Of a stretch of DNA of 64,000 nt, positions 8,634 to 17,699 are shown in pieces (positions within the stretch are counted from its first letter, which is position 1; each line of letters opens with the position of its first letter). A program made the position numbers and the translations under genes. The notes under the pieces are model-generated. The model made no database searches. It was not told the DNA's origin and worked only from the letters and a program-made list of their open reading frames with translations. Source of the stretch: Prado023 sp963753075. GTDB taxonomy: Bacteria; Actinomycetota; Actinomycetes; S36-B12; CAIYMF01. Location of the stretch: contig CAVWAR010000002.1 in NCBI GenBank assembly GCA_963753075.1, positions 868,001-932,000 of the forward strand, given 5' to 3'.

Positions 8634-9940
8634 GGCCAGATGCCGCGGGCAGCCAGTTGGCGCATCCGGCCCAGACCGGCCTGGTGCTCGTCGATCGCTG
8701 TGAGCAGGGCGTCGTGGAACTTCCGGGTGCTCTCGCCGGGGGCGGCGTCATCGAAGTAGAACGTCCGCATCCGGGCGCGTTCCGCCGCGAACCGGTCATC
8801 GGCCAGCAGCGCGGCGATGTCGGTGCGGGCGGTCCCGATCGTGTCGGCGTCGATGATCACTGACGCTGCAGCGATCGGGGCCTCCCGATGCAGGGCCGCG
8901 CGATCCGTGCGTCGGTCGGTGAGGACCAGTGGCGCCTCGACGCGCGAGTAGAGGAAGTCCAGCCCGACGCTGGACACGTCCGACACGAGCAGGTCCACGC
9001 GGGGGAACAGGGCAAGGATGTCGCCGTCGGGCCGGTACTCGTGCCCGGCGCCGGGGTCGGCAGCCTGGGCGGAGGCGATCCGGGCCAGGATCGTGCGATG
9101 GGCCTCGACGATCCCGGGGTCCAGGCTGAGGACGACCCGCGGGTGCGGCTTGTAGACGACCCGGACCTCCGGGATCGCCAGCAGGGCTGCGACGAGGCGA
9201 ACGCCGTAGCAGTCCAGGGACGTGAAGTTGTTCATCTCGTCCTCGCCCTCCCAGGTGGGCGCGTAGAGGACTGTCCGGCGGCTGCTCGTGGGCAGGGTGG
9301 GCGTGGGGTTGAGGTCGAGCTGCGGTCGCCCGACCCGGACCAGCGTCGACTCGTCGAAGTCCACGAGTGCCGCCCGGTGCCGGCGGACGGCTGCCTCCCC
9401 CGCGACGAATACCTTGTCATAGGCCTTCACCTGGTTCGACACCATCGAGACCTTGTCGGACTCGCCGTGGTTGACGTGGATGTGCACGGACTCCGGCCAG
9501 ATCAGCGACTGGAAGTTCCGCTGGCCATTGTTGGGATAGATGATCGCCTTGGGCTCGAGCACGCGGTACAGGTCCATGAGCCCCGTGAACGGGACGGCGA
9601 GGAAGTTTGGCGCCGGGGGGTCGGTGATCATCAGCTCGGTCCACGCAGTCTTGGCCCGGGTGACGATGCCGAAGTTGAGGTCGCCGCTGTGGGCCCGGAT
9701 CACCGGCAGCCACTGCTCGATCTGGTAGATCTTCGACACGGTGTCCGGGAAGTAGAACAGGGCGTCGATCGGGGGCGCCTGCCACCCGTTGCGCACCAGG
9801 GCGATGGCGTCGACGGACTCACCCGCGGCCTCGACCTCGCCCTCGACCACTGCCCCCGCGCTCAGGCGCGTGCCTGTCAGCGTGAGCCGCCAGCCGATCG
9901 CTCGGGTGGCGCGAAGCCCCAGTGACCTGATCTGACCCAT
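8630..9940 (-). CDS. CDP-glycerol glycerophosphotransferase family protein
   Basis: 436 residues from the ATG at 9940, preceded by GGAAGGGG; the longer frame to 10006 has no comparable signal. Family landmarks of TagB/TagF-type enzymes are present: LYAPTWEG in the middle, the His of HVNHGESDK near the N-terminal domain end, and DLLVSDVSSVGLDFLYS near the C-terminus, matching the usual D-x-SS-x-x-x-DF pattern. These enzymes polymerise or add glycerol-phosphate or related units from CDP-activated donors onto envelope carriers at the cytoplasmic membrane face. No transmembrane segment is evident. The nucleotidyltransferase gene follows on the same strand after about 240 bp, so the two may form one pathway. 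The acceptor is unknown. Confidence 0.85.
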   Translation of the reverse strand: MGQIRSLGLRATRAIGWRLTLTGTRLSAGAVVEGEVEAAGESVDAIALVRNGWQAPPIDALFYFPDTVSKIYQIEQWLPVIRAHSGDLNFGIVTRAKTAWTELMITDPPAPNFLAVPFTGLMDLYRVLEPKAIIYPNNGQRNFQSLIWPESVHIHVNHGESDKVSMVSNQVKAYDKVFVAGEAAVRRHRAALVDFDESTLVRVGRPQLDLNPTPTLPTSSRRTVLYAPTWEGEDEMNNFTSLDCYGVRLVAALLAIPEVRVVYKPHPRVVLSLDPGIVEAHRTILARIASAQAADPGAGHEYRPDGDILALFPRVDLLVSDVSSVGLDFLYSRVEAPLVLTDRRTDRAALHREAPIAAASVIIDADTIGTARTDIAALLADDRFAAERARMRTFYFDDAAPGESTRKFHDALLTAIDEHQAGLGRMRQLAARGIWP

Positions 9941-10221
9941 TGCGCGCCCCTTCCCGGTGGCGTGGCTGATGCACATCCCGCGCTCTCGGCGCCGACTGCC
10001 GGCCACCGCGACCAGGGGAGATTCTGCCGCACGTGCTGCCTGCGGCGCGTGCGCGCGGCGCGGCGCGGGCTGAGCCAGCAGCCCGCAGCAGCCGGTGGAC
10101 GCCCGCCCTACACTTCACCGACGTGATCGCGCCGGCCGGACCGGACTGGTGCGCGCGTCCGGCCCATGCACAGCGCTGGGCCTGGAACCCGATCCGGTTC
10201 TTCGTCGAGGGGAGGCCCCAG

Positions 10222-10701
10222 ATGCAGCTCGAGCAGCAGCGTCGGCGCACCGGCACGGCCCTCGTGTTCGCCCAGTTCGGTCTCATCCTCCTGTGCCTGC
10301 TGCCCGTGGGCCCGGTCATCGGCTCTGGTCAGCTGCGACCCCTCGGGCTGGTGTGCCTCGCGCTGGCGGCCCTGGTGGGTGGGCTGGCCCTGGCCGCCAT
10401 GGGCTCCGACACCCGCGTGCATCCCGTGCCCGACGCGACAGCCAGCCTGCGGACCAACGGGATCTACGCATGGATCCGGCACCCGATGTACGCCGCGGTG
10501 CTCCTGGCCTGCCTCAGCGTCGTGCTGTCCACCGGTCGCTTGTTGGCCATCGTGGCGTTCGGTGTCCTTGTCGTCGTGTTGCGCGCCAAGGCCAGGTTCG
10601 AGGATCGGATGCTGGATGAGAAGTTCGGCGCGCCCTACGCGGACTACGCGGCTCGCGTGCCCGCGCTGATCCCCCGGTTGCGCCGATCACCCGGACGCTG
10701 A
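10222..10701 (+). CDS. Isoprenylcysteine carboxyl methyltransferase family membrane protein
   Basis: 159 residues from the ATG at 10222, which sits behind a strong purine-rich site (GAGGGGAGG). There are about four hydrophobic segments (residues 12-30, 37-58, 88-105, 108-125). The C-terminal half holds the ICMT/PEMT-like signature: NGIYAWIRHPMYAAVLL, then a Glu- and Tyr-containing tail (RFEDRMLDEKFGAPYADYAARV). Bacterial members are integral-membrane SAM-dependent methyltransferases of mostly unknown substrate. It is convergent with the CoA-transferase genes, 40 bp away, with no operon partner. Confidence 0.8.
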   Translation: MQLEQQRRRTGTALVFAQFGLILLCLLPVGPVIGSGQLRPLGLVCLALAALVGGLALAAMGSDTRVHPVPDATASLRTNGIYAWIRHPMYAAVLLACLSVVLSTGRLLAIVAFGVLVVVLRAKARFEDRMLDEKFGAPYADYAARVPALIPRLRRSPGR

Positions 10702-10741
10702 GCACGCCACGCAGGGCAGCCGGAGAGACCGAGCATCCAGG

Positions 10742-11380
10742 TCACGCTGTGGCGTCGACCAGCTCCGGGCCGGTCGCGGCGCGCACCTGCTCGGGGGTCA
10801 CTCCCGGGGCACACTCGCGCAGCACGAGCCCGCCCTCGGTCACGTCGATCACTGCCAGGTCGGTGATGATCCGCTGGACCACGCCGATCCCGGTCAGGGG
10901 CAGCGTGCACTCCTCGACGATCTTGTGCGACCCGTCCCGGGCCACGTGCTCCATCATCACGATGACCCGCTTGGCGCCATGGACGAGGTCCATCGCCCCG
11001 CCCATGCCCTTGACCATCTTGCCGGGGATCATCCAGTTGGCCAGGTCGCCACGGGCCGAGACCTGCATGGCGCCCAGGATCGCGGCGTCCACGTGCCCAC
11101 CACGGATCATCGCGAAGGACAGTGCCGAGTCGAAGAAGCTGGCGCCGGGCAGAGTCGTCACCGTCTCCTTGCCGGCGTTGATCAGGTCGGGGTCGACGTG
11201 CTCCTCGGTCGGGTAGGGCCCGACGCCGAGGATCCCGTTCTCGCTCTGCAGGACGACCGATACGCCGGCGGGCAGGTGGTTGGGGACAAGGGTGGGCAGC
11301 CCGATCCCGAGGTTGACGTACTGGCCGTCCACGAGCTCGGCGGCGACCCGTGCGGCGAGCTCGTCGCGGGTGAGTGTCAT
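10742..11380 (-). CDS. scoB: 3-oxoacid CoA-transferase, subunit B
   Basis: 212 residues, the usual length for the beta subunit of family I CoA-transferases. GIGLPT is at 25-30 and the catalytic Glu47 lies in QSENGILG, the residue that forms the glutamyl-CoA thioester in this family. GKMVKGMGGAMDLV is also characteristic. With the alpha subunit it moves CoA from succinyl-CoA (or another acyl-CoA) to a 3-oxoacid such as acetoacetate. Its start overlaps the stop of the alpha gene by one base (TGATG), so the two are translationally coupled. An acetoacetate versus 3-oxoadipate substrate cannot be decided here; no aromatic-degradation genes are nearby. Confidence 0.9.
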   Translation of the reverse strand: MTLTRDELAARVAAELVDGQYVNLGIGLPTLVPNHLPAGVSVVLQSENGILGVGPYPTEEHVDPDLINAGKETVTTLPGASFFDSALSFAMIRGGHVDAAILGAMQVSARGDLANWMIPGKMVKGMGGAMDLVHGAKRVIVMMEHVARDGSHKIVEECTLPLTGIGVVQRIITDLAVIDVTEGGLVLRECAPGVTPEQVRAATGPELVDATA

Positions 11381-12162
11381 CAGGGCCTGCCCTCCTGCGG
11401 GTCGGCGGGGCGGCTGATTGTGCGTCGCTCGATCCGCTTGTCCGTGATGTCACCGGGTCCCAGGCGCAGCACCCGTTGGACGAAGATCCCCGGCAGGTGC
11501 ACGTCCGCGGGATCGATCTGCCCGGGGGCCACGACCTGCTCGGCCTCCACGACGGTGATCCGCCCGGCCATCGCCGCCAGCGGGTTGAAGTTCCGCGTGC
11601 TCTCGTGGAACACCGCATTGCCCATCGTGTCGGCGACGGTCGCTCGCACCAGGGCGAAGTCCGCGGTGATGCCACGCTCGAGCACGTAGTGGCGCCCGTC
11701 GAACTCGCGGGTCTCCTTCGCCGGTGAGGCCACGGCGACGCCGCCTGACCCGTCGTAGCGCCACGGCAGGCCCCCGTCGGCGACCTGGGTGCCGACCCCG
11801 GCCGGTGTGTAGAACCCGGGGATGCCCGATCCGCCAGCGCGTAGCCGCTCGGCCAGCGTTCCCTGCGGGGTCAGCTCGACCTCGAGCTCGCCGGAGAGGA
11901 ACTGGCGCTCGAACTCCTTGTTCTCCCCGACGTAGCTGGAGGTCATCCGCCGGATCCGGCGCTGGGCCAGCAGCAGTCCCAGGCCCCAGCCGTCGACGCC
12001 GCAGTTGTTGCTCACCACGTCGAGATCGGTGGTGCCAGCATCGAGCAGGGCGGCGATCAGCGCGCTGGGGATGCCGCACAGTCCGAAACCGCCGACGGCC
12101 AGGCGGGCGCCATCAGGGATGTCGGCCACCGCGGCGGCGGCACTGGCAACGGTCTTGTCCAC
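11380..12162 (-). CDS. scoA: 3-oxoacid CoA-transferase, subunit A
   Basis: 260 residues from a GTG at 12162 with a perfect AGGAGG seven bases upstream; the open frame extends further to 12453 but this site fixes the start. The alpha-subunit glycine-rich motif GGFGLCGIP is at 24-32, followed by NNCGVDGWGLGLLL and the conserved RRMTSSYVGENKEFE block. It forms the heterodimeric or heterotetrameric CoA-transferase with the overlapping beta-subunit gene. The LCP gene ends 178 bp upstream on the same strand, so the pair probably has its own promoter in that gap, though I could not point to one. Confidence 0.9.
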   Translation of the reverse strand: MDKTVASAAAAVADIPDGARLAVGGFGLCGIPSALIAALLDAGTTDLDVVSNNCGVDGWGLGLLLAQRRIRRMTSSYVGENKEFERQFLSGELEVELTPQGTLAERLRAGGSGIPGFYTPAGVGTQVADGGLPWRYDGSGGVAVASPAKETREFDGRHYVLERGITADFALVRATVADTMGNAVFHESTRNFNPLAAMAGRITVVEAEQVVAPGQIDPADVHLPGIFVQRVLRLGPGDITDKRIERRTISRPADPQEGRP

Positions 12163-12340
12163 ACGGTCCTCCTGCGGCGGCGGGTACACGCGACACGATA
12201 TCCGCCGCGCATGGGCCAGCCGCGACCGATTCGCGTTCGTGCGCCCAGCCGGCGTGGTCGGGGCCGGCATCAATCGCTCGGATCGCCGTGGGGTGCCCGC
12301 TACGCGCCGGGCCCCTCCCCTCGCAGTCGGCAGCCGCGAC

Positions 12341-13738
12341 TCAGCCGGTGCAGATGTCCTGGGCAGCAGTCGCGCCGGGTTCGTTTCCGCCGACCCCCGA
12401 GCCGGTCTTGGGTGCCTTGACCAGGACGGGCTCGACACCCTCGTAGGTCGCACCGAGGGTCAGGTCCAGCCGGGTTCCCTCGTCCGGGTCCGCGCGCAGG
12501 ACGGCTCCGGGCACGGCCGCCTGCAGGGTCCGGGCCGCCTGGAGCTGGTCGGGCGAGTGCCGGATCGTGGTGCTCGTTGCGGTCCGCTCACGTGCGTTGA
12601 CGATCCCGAGGCCGAATCCCTGGGCCACGAGCTCCTTGGCCGCCTGCGCGCCGGTGCCGTCCGATCCGGTCGCGTTGTGGACGTCGACGCGGATGTCCTG
12701 GGGTTCCACCCGCAGCTTCCTGCCGTTGACACCCTTCGTGGGCGCCGGCGGCCACGGCTCCTCGGCGCTGATCGCCGCCCAGATCGCGTCTGCCTTGGGC
12801 TGGTCGGTGACGATCGTCGCGCCGTCGCCGCTGGGCAACCAGGGCAGCGTGATGAACGTGATGCCCTTGGGGCGCAGCTCCGACAGGCTCGCCGCCAGGG
12901 CGATCAGGCCTTCGGAGTCGGCCAGTGCCGGGTCGGTGGCGATCGACTTCGACGACTCCTCGAGCACCCGCCAGACGCGCCGGGGATCGGTGAGCAGTCC
13001 CGTGCCGGTCACCTCCTGGATCAGCGAGGACAGGAACAGCTGCTGGCGGCTGATCCGGCTGATGTCCGAGCCGTCGCCGATGTTGTGCCGCACACGAACG
13101 AATCCGAGCGCGTCGTCGCCGCTCACGCGGGTGCGCCCGGCTGGCAGGTCCACACCGGACTGGGTGTCCCGCAACGGCCTCGTGAGGCAGACCTCAACCC
13201 CACCCAACGCATCGATGGTCCGCTTGAAGCCGTTGAAGTCCAGGACGACGAAATGATCCACGGTCAGGCCGGTGAGCCGCTCCACGGTCTTGACCGTGCA
13301 TCCGGGACCCCCGCGGTCGAATGCCAGATTGAACCGGTCCCGTTCCGGCGGGACCCGCTTGCCGTCGGCGTCCTTGCATGCGGGCAGATTCACGACGGTG
13401 TCACGCGGAATGCTCACCACCACGGCGGAATCCCGGTCCGGATAGACATGCACGAGCATGGTCGTGTCCGAGCGTGCGCCGTCGAAGCTGCCGTATCCCT
13501 TGTTGCCCTTGCCGGTCCGCTGGTCGGAGCCCATGAGCAGGAACGTGACCGGTCCCGCGGCGAGGTCACCGTGGTCGACGGTCCGCTCACCGACCTGTGG
13601 GGTGATGTCGATCTGCGTGACGTTGTCCTCGAGTCGCTCGATTGCCACTGTGGCCGATCCAGCGGCGATCGTCAGGGCCAGCGCCCCAGCCGAAGCGAGA
13701 CCGGCGATGCTGCGCAGCAGAAGGTGGCGTCCCGACAC
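12341..13738 (-). CDS. LytR-CpsA-Psr (LCP) family wall-polymer ligase with LytR_C domain
   Basis: 465 residues with one N-terminal membrane segment (about 8-30). The LCP domain follows: GSDQR at 70-74, GARSDTTMLVHV at 87-98 and SIPRDTVV at 109-116, containing the conserved Asp and Arg residues that bind the polyprenyl-pyrophosphate substrate. A LytR_C domain sits near 349-455 (DVHNATGSDGTG onward). LCP enzymes transfer glycopolymers such as arabinogalactan or teichoic acids from lipid carriers to peptidoglycan outside the membrane. Start is GTG at 13738 with TACCCT seven bases before it, a leaderless arrangement. It is divergent from the wall amidase gene. By position it corresponds to M. tuberculosis Rv3267. 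Confidence 0.9.
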   Translation of the reverse strand: MSGRHLLLRSIAGLASAGALALTIAAGSATVAIERLEDNVTQIDITPQVGERTVDHGDLAAGPVTFLLMGSDQRTGKGNKGYGSFDGARSDTTMLVHVYPDRDSAVVVSIPRDTVVNLPACKDADGKRVPPERDRFNLAFDRGGPGCTVKTVERLTGLTVDHFVVLDFNGFKRTIDALGGVEVCLTRPLRDTQSGVDLPAGRTRVSGDDALGFVRVRHNIGDGSDISRISRQQLFLSSLIQEVTGTGLLTDPRRVWRVLEESSKSIATDPALADSEGLIALAASLSELRPKGITFITLPWLPSGDGATIVTDQPKADAIWAAISAEEPWPPAPTKGVNGRKLRVEPQDIRVDVHNATGSDGTGAQAAKELVAQGFGLGIVNARERTATSTTIRHSPDQLQAARTLQAAVPGAVLRADPDEGTRLDLTLGATYEGVEPVLVKAPKTGSGVGGNEPGATAAQDICTG

Positions 13739-13745
13739 GGACCTA

Positions 13746-13751
13746 AGGGTA
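13746..13751 (-). promoter_or_regulatory. -10 element (TACCCT) for a leaderless LCP transcript
   Basis: TACCCT on the minus strand ends seven bases before the GTG start of the LCP gene, and no Shine-Dalgarno sequence intervenes. The 164-bp divergent region (13739-13902) is AT-richer than its surroundings between 13757 and 13800. Confidence 0.5.
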
Positions 13752-13902
13752 CGTGACTGACCAGATAAGCATGAGTAAAGTCGGCGTTCGATAACGCAAA
13801 GTCACGACGGAATCGCCGGATCCGGGATCGACAGCGGTCAGACTGCCGGTGTCCGACACGTAGAGCGACACCCCGGGGGGGACCGCCGGGGGGGAGGCAA
13901 CA

Positions 13903-16827
13903 ATGCCCGGAACCCGTCATGCCCGCACCGATCGAACCCTGATCACCATTGGGGTCGCTGTCGTGGTTGCGGCACTGATCGCACCAGCGCCCGGCCCTGC
14001 AGCCGCTGGAGCTGCGCCGCGCCCGGCTGCCGCGCCGAATGCGGCCAGCGCGGCCATGCCGACGGCGACGGTGGCAGCGGCTGCCCCACCGGCGGCGACT
14101 GCCAACGCTGTCCGGGCCAAGGTCACCCGGCCCACACTCACGGAGGTCCCGCTCTCTGGAGTCGACGAGGCGCTTGCCGAGTCCTCGCCCGATCCGCAGG
14201 AGCACGACCACGGGACAGTGGGGGCGCTGTCGACCACCGACGAGTTGACGGTCGCCGTGGCCGCGAGGGTCAAGGCCGCCAAGCCGGCGACGCTCGTCGC
14301 GGTCACCGCCGACCGGGCCTTCGAGCCGGGGACCTCGATCCAGGTCCGGGTCAAGGAGCGCAAGCACGGCTGGAGCAGGTGGACGACGCTCCAGGTCGAC
14401 CCCGAGCATGGGCCGGATCCGGGATCGGTCGAGGCAGCCGGGGCCCGTCCGGGCAGCGATCCGTTGACCGCGACCAACGCGGTCAAGGTCAAGGTCCGCA
14501 TCGACACGCCCTCGGGTCGGGTCCCGCGCGGCACCGAGCTCACCCTGGTCGCCGCGCCCGCAGCGGCAGCTGACTCCCGCGCCGGTCGGGTCTCGACTAT
14601 GGCCACGGTCGGCCGCCCGTCGATCGTCACTCGCGCCCAGTGGGGCGCGGACGAGTCGTGGCGCAACCGCGCGCCGTACTACACCGACAACATCCGAGCC
14701 GGCTTCATCCACCACACGGCGTCGACCTCGAACTACAGCGCCTCCCAGGCCGCCGCCCAGGTGCGCTCGATCTACGCCTACCACACGCGATCCCTGGGCC
14801 ACTCGGACATCGACTACAACTTCCTCGTCGATCGCTTCGGCCAGCTGTATGAGGGCCGGTACGGGGGCATGGACCGACCCGTCCTCGGTGGCCACACGGC
14901 CGGCTTCAACGAGCACACGTTCGCCGCGGTCGCCCTTGGCAACTTCGAGTCCTTCGCCCCGGCGAGCGCCCAGAAGGCGGCCATGAACGACTCGCTGGCC
15001 CGGCTGTTCGCCTGGAAGCTCGGCCTGAGCGGGGTGAACCCGACCGCGACCGTGAACCTGGTGTCTGCCGGGTTCTCGAAGCCGACGCGCTACCCGAGGG
15101 GCTCGGTGGCCACCCTGCCGGCCATCTCGAGCCACCGGATGGTCAACTACACGGCCTGCCCGGGCAAGAACATGCAGGCCCAGCTCCCGGCGATCCGCGC
15201 ACTGGCGGGTGGGTACTCCGATGTCGTCGTCTCAGCGCCGACCTCAACCAGCTCTACGTTCCGGGCGGACCAGGGCACGCCGGTGACGCTGGCCTCGTAC
15301 GCGAATCGTGCAGTCACGTGGACCGCGGATGTGCTCAGCCCCTGCTCGGACACCCCGGTGCGCTCGTACAGCGGGGCAACCGCCGGGGCCCGCCAGATCG
15401 ATGTCCGGTGGGATCTGAAGGACTCGAAGGGCGCCGCTGTCCTGCCGGCTACCTACACCGTGCGCATGTCCGGGACCGCCGCGGACGGCACACCGGTGGC
15501 TGACGTGAGCTCGACGGTCACGATCACGCCGGCCCCGGGTGGGGCTTGGGGCCCATGTGCGAACGCCAGCCGGGTGGCGGGGGACAGCACGCCGGAGACC
15601 TCGGTGCTGTGGGGTCGGATCTCCGCCCCGAACAGCAGCACGGTCGTCCTGACCGGGGCGGCGGACGCCGGCTCCAAGGCCCTGGCTGCATCGGTCGCAG
15701 CCGGGCCACTGGCCCGCGTGCTCAAGGCGCCCCTGCTGGTCACGTCGGCCAGCTCGCTGCATCCGGACGTGGCCGCCGAGATCAGGTCCCGCCGCGCCAC
15801 TGAGGTCATCCTCGTCGGCTCGACGAGCGTCATCTCGGATTCGGTCGCGGCCTCCGTGGGCGGCCTTGGGGCCCGCGTGACCCGGTTGGCCGGATCCAAC
15901 AACTCCGGCACGGCTGCAGCGGTGGCAGAGCGGATGGGCAACAAGTCCTCGGCAGTGCTGGTGTACCCAGGAGGCGCCCAGGCGCACGCCCTGACCGGCT
16001 CCGCGTTGGCAGCAGCCCGCGGTGTGCCAGCGCTGATCGCAGGCGCGAAGACGCTCCCGGTGGCCACGGTCGCTGCGCTGGCCGGCCGCAGCGCATTCAC
16101 CGTTGTTGCCCCCGCGTCCTCGGTGGCCGACTCCGTCATCAGCGCCGGAGCGCCGGGCGTGTCCTTCGACCGGATCGAAGGATCCGACGAGGTCGCGGCA
16201 TCCCTGGCGGTCGGCGCGGCCTTCGGCGCGAAGCAGTCGGCGATGATCCTCCCCGACACCCGCACGTCGTGGGGGAGCGCCTCCCTGGCGGCCGCTGCCG
16301 GGGTGCCGTTGCTGTTCACCACCAGCCCGGTGCTGTCCCCGGGCGTGGCGGAGTTCATCTCGGGGCGCACTGCTCTGCGCGCGACGACGACGTCGGTCTC
16401 GGGCTCCCGGCTCGACGACCGGGTGCTCGGGGACACCAGCAGGGTTCTGCTCGGCCAGGCCTGGGCACCACCCGCGGTCACGTCCGGCTCGACACCGACG
16501 GTCGTGCCTGCTGCTCCCACCGCCACCTCCAAGCGCAAAGCGAAGCGGACCAACGCGACCCCGGAGCCGGTCAAGAAGCGCAGCCGCCTGAAGGTGAAGT
16601 CGAAGGTGACGGTCAAGTACTCCGACGGCTCGTGGCGCCCAGTCCCGGCAGGAGTGTCCTTCAAGGTCCAGTTCAAGCCGAAGGGCGGGAAGTACAAGAA
16701 GATCGCCAGCGGCAAGACGAAGACCGGCAAGGCGCTGAAGTACGTGAAGGCGAAGAAGTCCGGGCGCTTCCGGATCAAGATCGGCAAGACGAAGGCCCGC
16801 TGGGACTTCGTACGTGTGAAGAAGTGA
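13903..16827 (+). CDS. Secreted N-acetylmuramoyl-L-alanine amidase with cell-wall-binding (CWB2) repeats
   Basis: 974 residues. A signal peptide (about 1-36) leads into an Ala/Pro-rich linker. A PGRP/amidase_2-type domain spans about 235-435: RAQWGAD, the zinc His pair FIHHT (270-271), then His411 and Cys419 in SSHRMVNYTACPG. An Ig-like FlgD-type stretch (about 450-545) follows, then three CWB2 repeats (about 558-850), known from clostridial and actinobacterial proteins to bind wall polymers non-covalently. A Lys-rich beta-type tail closes the protein. It should cleave the bond between MurNAc and the stem peptide at the cell surface. GGGGGGAGG precedes the ATG. It is divergent from the LCP ligase. 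Confidence 0.9.
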   Translation: MPGTRHARTDRTLITIGVAVVVAALIAPAPGPAAAGAAPRPAAAPNAASAAMPTATVAAAAPPAATANAVRAKVTRPTLTEVPLSGVDEALAESSPDPQEHDHGTVGALSTTDELTVAVAARVKAAKPATLVAVTADRAFEPGTSIQVRVKERKHGWSRWTTLQVDPEHGPDPGSVEAAGARPGSDPLTATNAVKVKVRIDTPSGRVPRGTELTLVAAPAAAADSRAGRVSTMATVGRPSIVTRAQWGADESWRNRAPYYTDNIRAGFIHHTASTSNYSASQAAAQVRSIYAYHTRSLGHSDIDYNFLVDRFGQLYEGRYGGMDRPVLGGHTAGFNEHTFAAVALGNFESFAPASAQKAAMNDSLARLFAWKLGLSGVNPTATVNLVSAGFSKPTRYPRGSVATLPAISSHRMVNYTACPGKNMQAQLPAIRALAGGYSDVVVSAPTSTSSTFRADQGTPVTLASYANRAVTWTADVLSPCSDTPVRSYSGATAGARQIDVRWDLKDSKGAAVLPATYTVRMSGTAADGTPVADVSSTVTITPAPGGAWGPCANASRVAGDSTPETSVLWGRISAPNSSTVVLTGAADAGSKALAASVAAGPLARVLKAPLLVTSASSLHPDVAAEIRSRRATEVILVGSTSVISDSVAASVGGLGARVTRLAGSNNSGTAAAVAERMGNKSSAVLVYPGGAQAHALTGSALAAARGVPALIAGAKTLPVATVAALAGRSAFTVVAPASSVADSVISAGAPGVSFDRIEGSDEVAASLAVGAAFGAKQSAMILPDTRTSWGSASLAAAAGVPLLFTTSPVLSPGVAEFISGRTALRATTTSVSGSRLDDRVLGDTSRVLLGQAWAPPAVTSGSTPTVVPAAPTATSKRKAKRTNATPEPVKKRSRLKVKSKVTVKYSDGSWRPVPAGVSFKVQFKPKGGKYKKIASGKTKTGKALKYVKAKKSGRFRIKIGKTKARWDFVRVKK

Positions 16828-16849
16828 CTGCAGGTGCCGTGAGGGCGGC

Positions 16850-17569
16850 GTGAGGGCGGCGACGCCCTACGACGCCCTGGGCAGCTATCCCGACCGGACG
16901 GTGCCGCTGGTCACGTTCTACGACGGCGCCGAGTCCCGGATCGAGCTGTCGGTGGCCAGCGCCGCCAACGCGGTTGCCAAGGCGGGGTCACTGCTGCGCG
17001 ACGGTCTGGGCGTCCAACCGGGGGCGCAGGTGAGCATCGACCTGCCGCGGCACTGGCAGCTGCCCGTCTGGGTCATGGCGGCGCTCTCGGTCGGCGCAAC
17101 CGTCGGCCGGGAGCTCCCGGGCCCGGTCGACGTGCGAATCCTGGGCCCGCAGGGGTTGGCCGCGGTCGCAGCTGGCCGCGATCCGGAGGCCGACGAGGTG
17201 CTGGGCTGCTCGTGCGATGCGTTCGGACTGCCGGTCCCCGGGGGTGTCCCGCCCGGCGTGGTCGACATCGGCCTGGAGGTCCGGGCCTACCCGGACTCCT
17301 TCAGCCCCGAGCCGGTCCCGGTGGCCTCGCTCGTGGCAGGAGGCACGGCCGTGCCGTGGACGACTGGCGCCGGTGCGGACGACCCCGAGCACGGTGCCCG
17401 GCTGTGGGTGGACGAATCGACGCCGGACGACGGACTGCTGCGTGCTGTCGGGGTCCGGCCCCTGCTCGTGGGTGGATCGGTGGTCATCGGCATCGGCCTG
17501 GCACCCGACGAGGTCGAGCGCATCCAGGCCGCTGAGAAGGTCACTGGTCGCCGTTCTGACAGCGCCTGA
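16850..17569 (+). CDS. TIGR03089 family protein (AMP-binding-enzyme-like, truncated fold)
   Basis: 239 residues from a GTG 23 bases after the amidase stop, with GAGGGCGG upstream. The N-terminus resembles the first part of acyl-CoA synthetase/AMP-binding enzymes (TFYDGAESRIELSVASAANAVAKAG, GVQPGAQVSIDLPRHW), but no ATP-binding or adenylation motifs follow, as in the actinobacterial family TIGR03089. Its biochemical role is unknown. Position next to the LCP and GDP-mannose genes matches M. tuberculosis Rv3268 beside Rv3267, which supports the assignment. It is probably co-transcribed with the amidase. Confidence 0.8.
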   Translation: MRAATPYDALGSYPDRTVPLVTFYDGAESRIELSVASAANAVAKAGSLLRDGLGVQPGAQVSIDLPRHWQLPVWVMAALSVGATVGRELPGPVDVRILGPQGLAAVAAGRDPEADEVLGCSCDAFGLPVPGGVPPGVVDIGLEVRAYPDSFSPEPVPVASLVAGGTAVPWTTGAGADDPEHGARLWVDESTPDDGLLRAVGVRPLLVGGSVVIGIGLAPDEVERIQAAEKVTGRRSDSA

Positions 17570-17699
17570 CGCCCGGAGCCCGCGCTCGTGAGCCTGAGGC
17601 CACGGCGCGCTGCCCAGGTGCGCTCCCGCGCGATCGCCTGACGGGCCCGGCGACGCTGCCGGCTGGCCACCGGACCCGCTGGTGCACGAGGCTGGCCCC

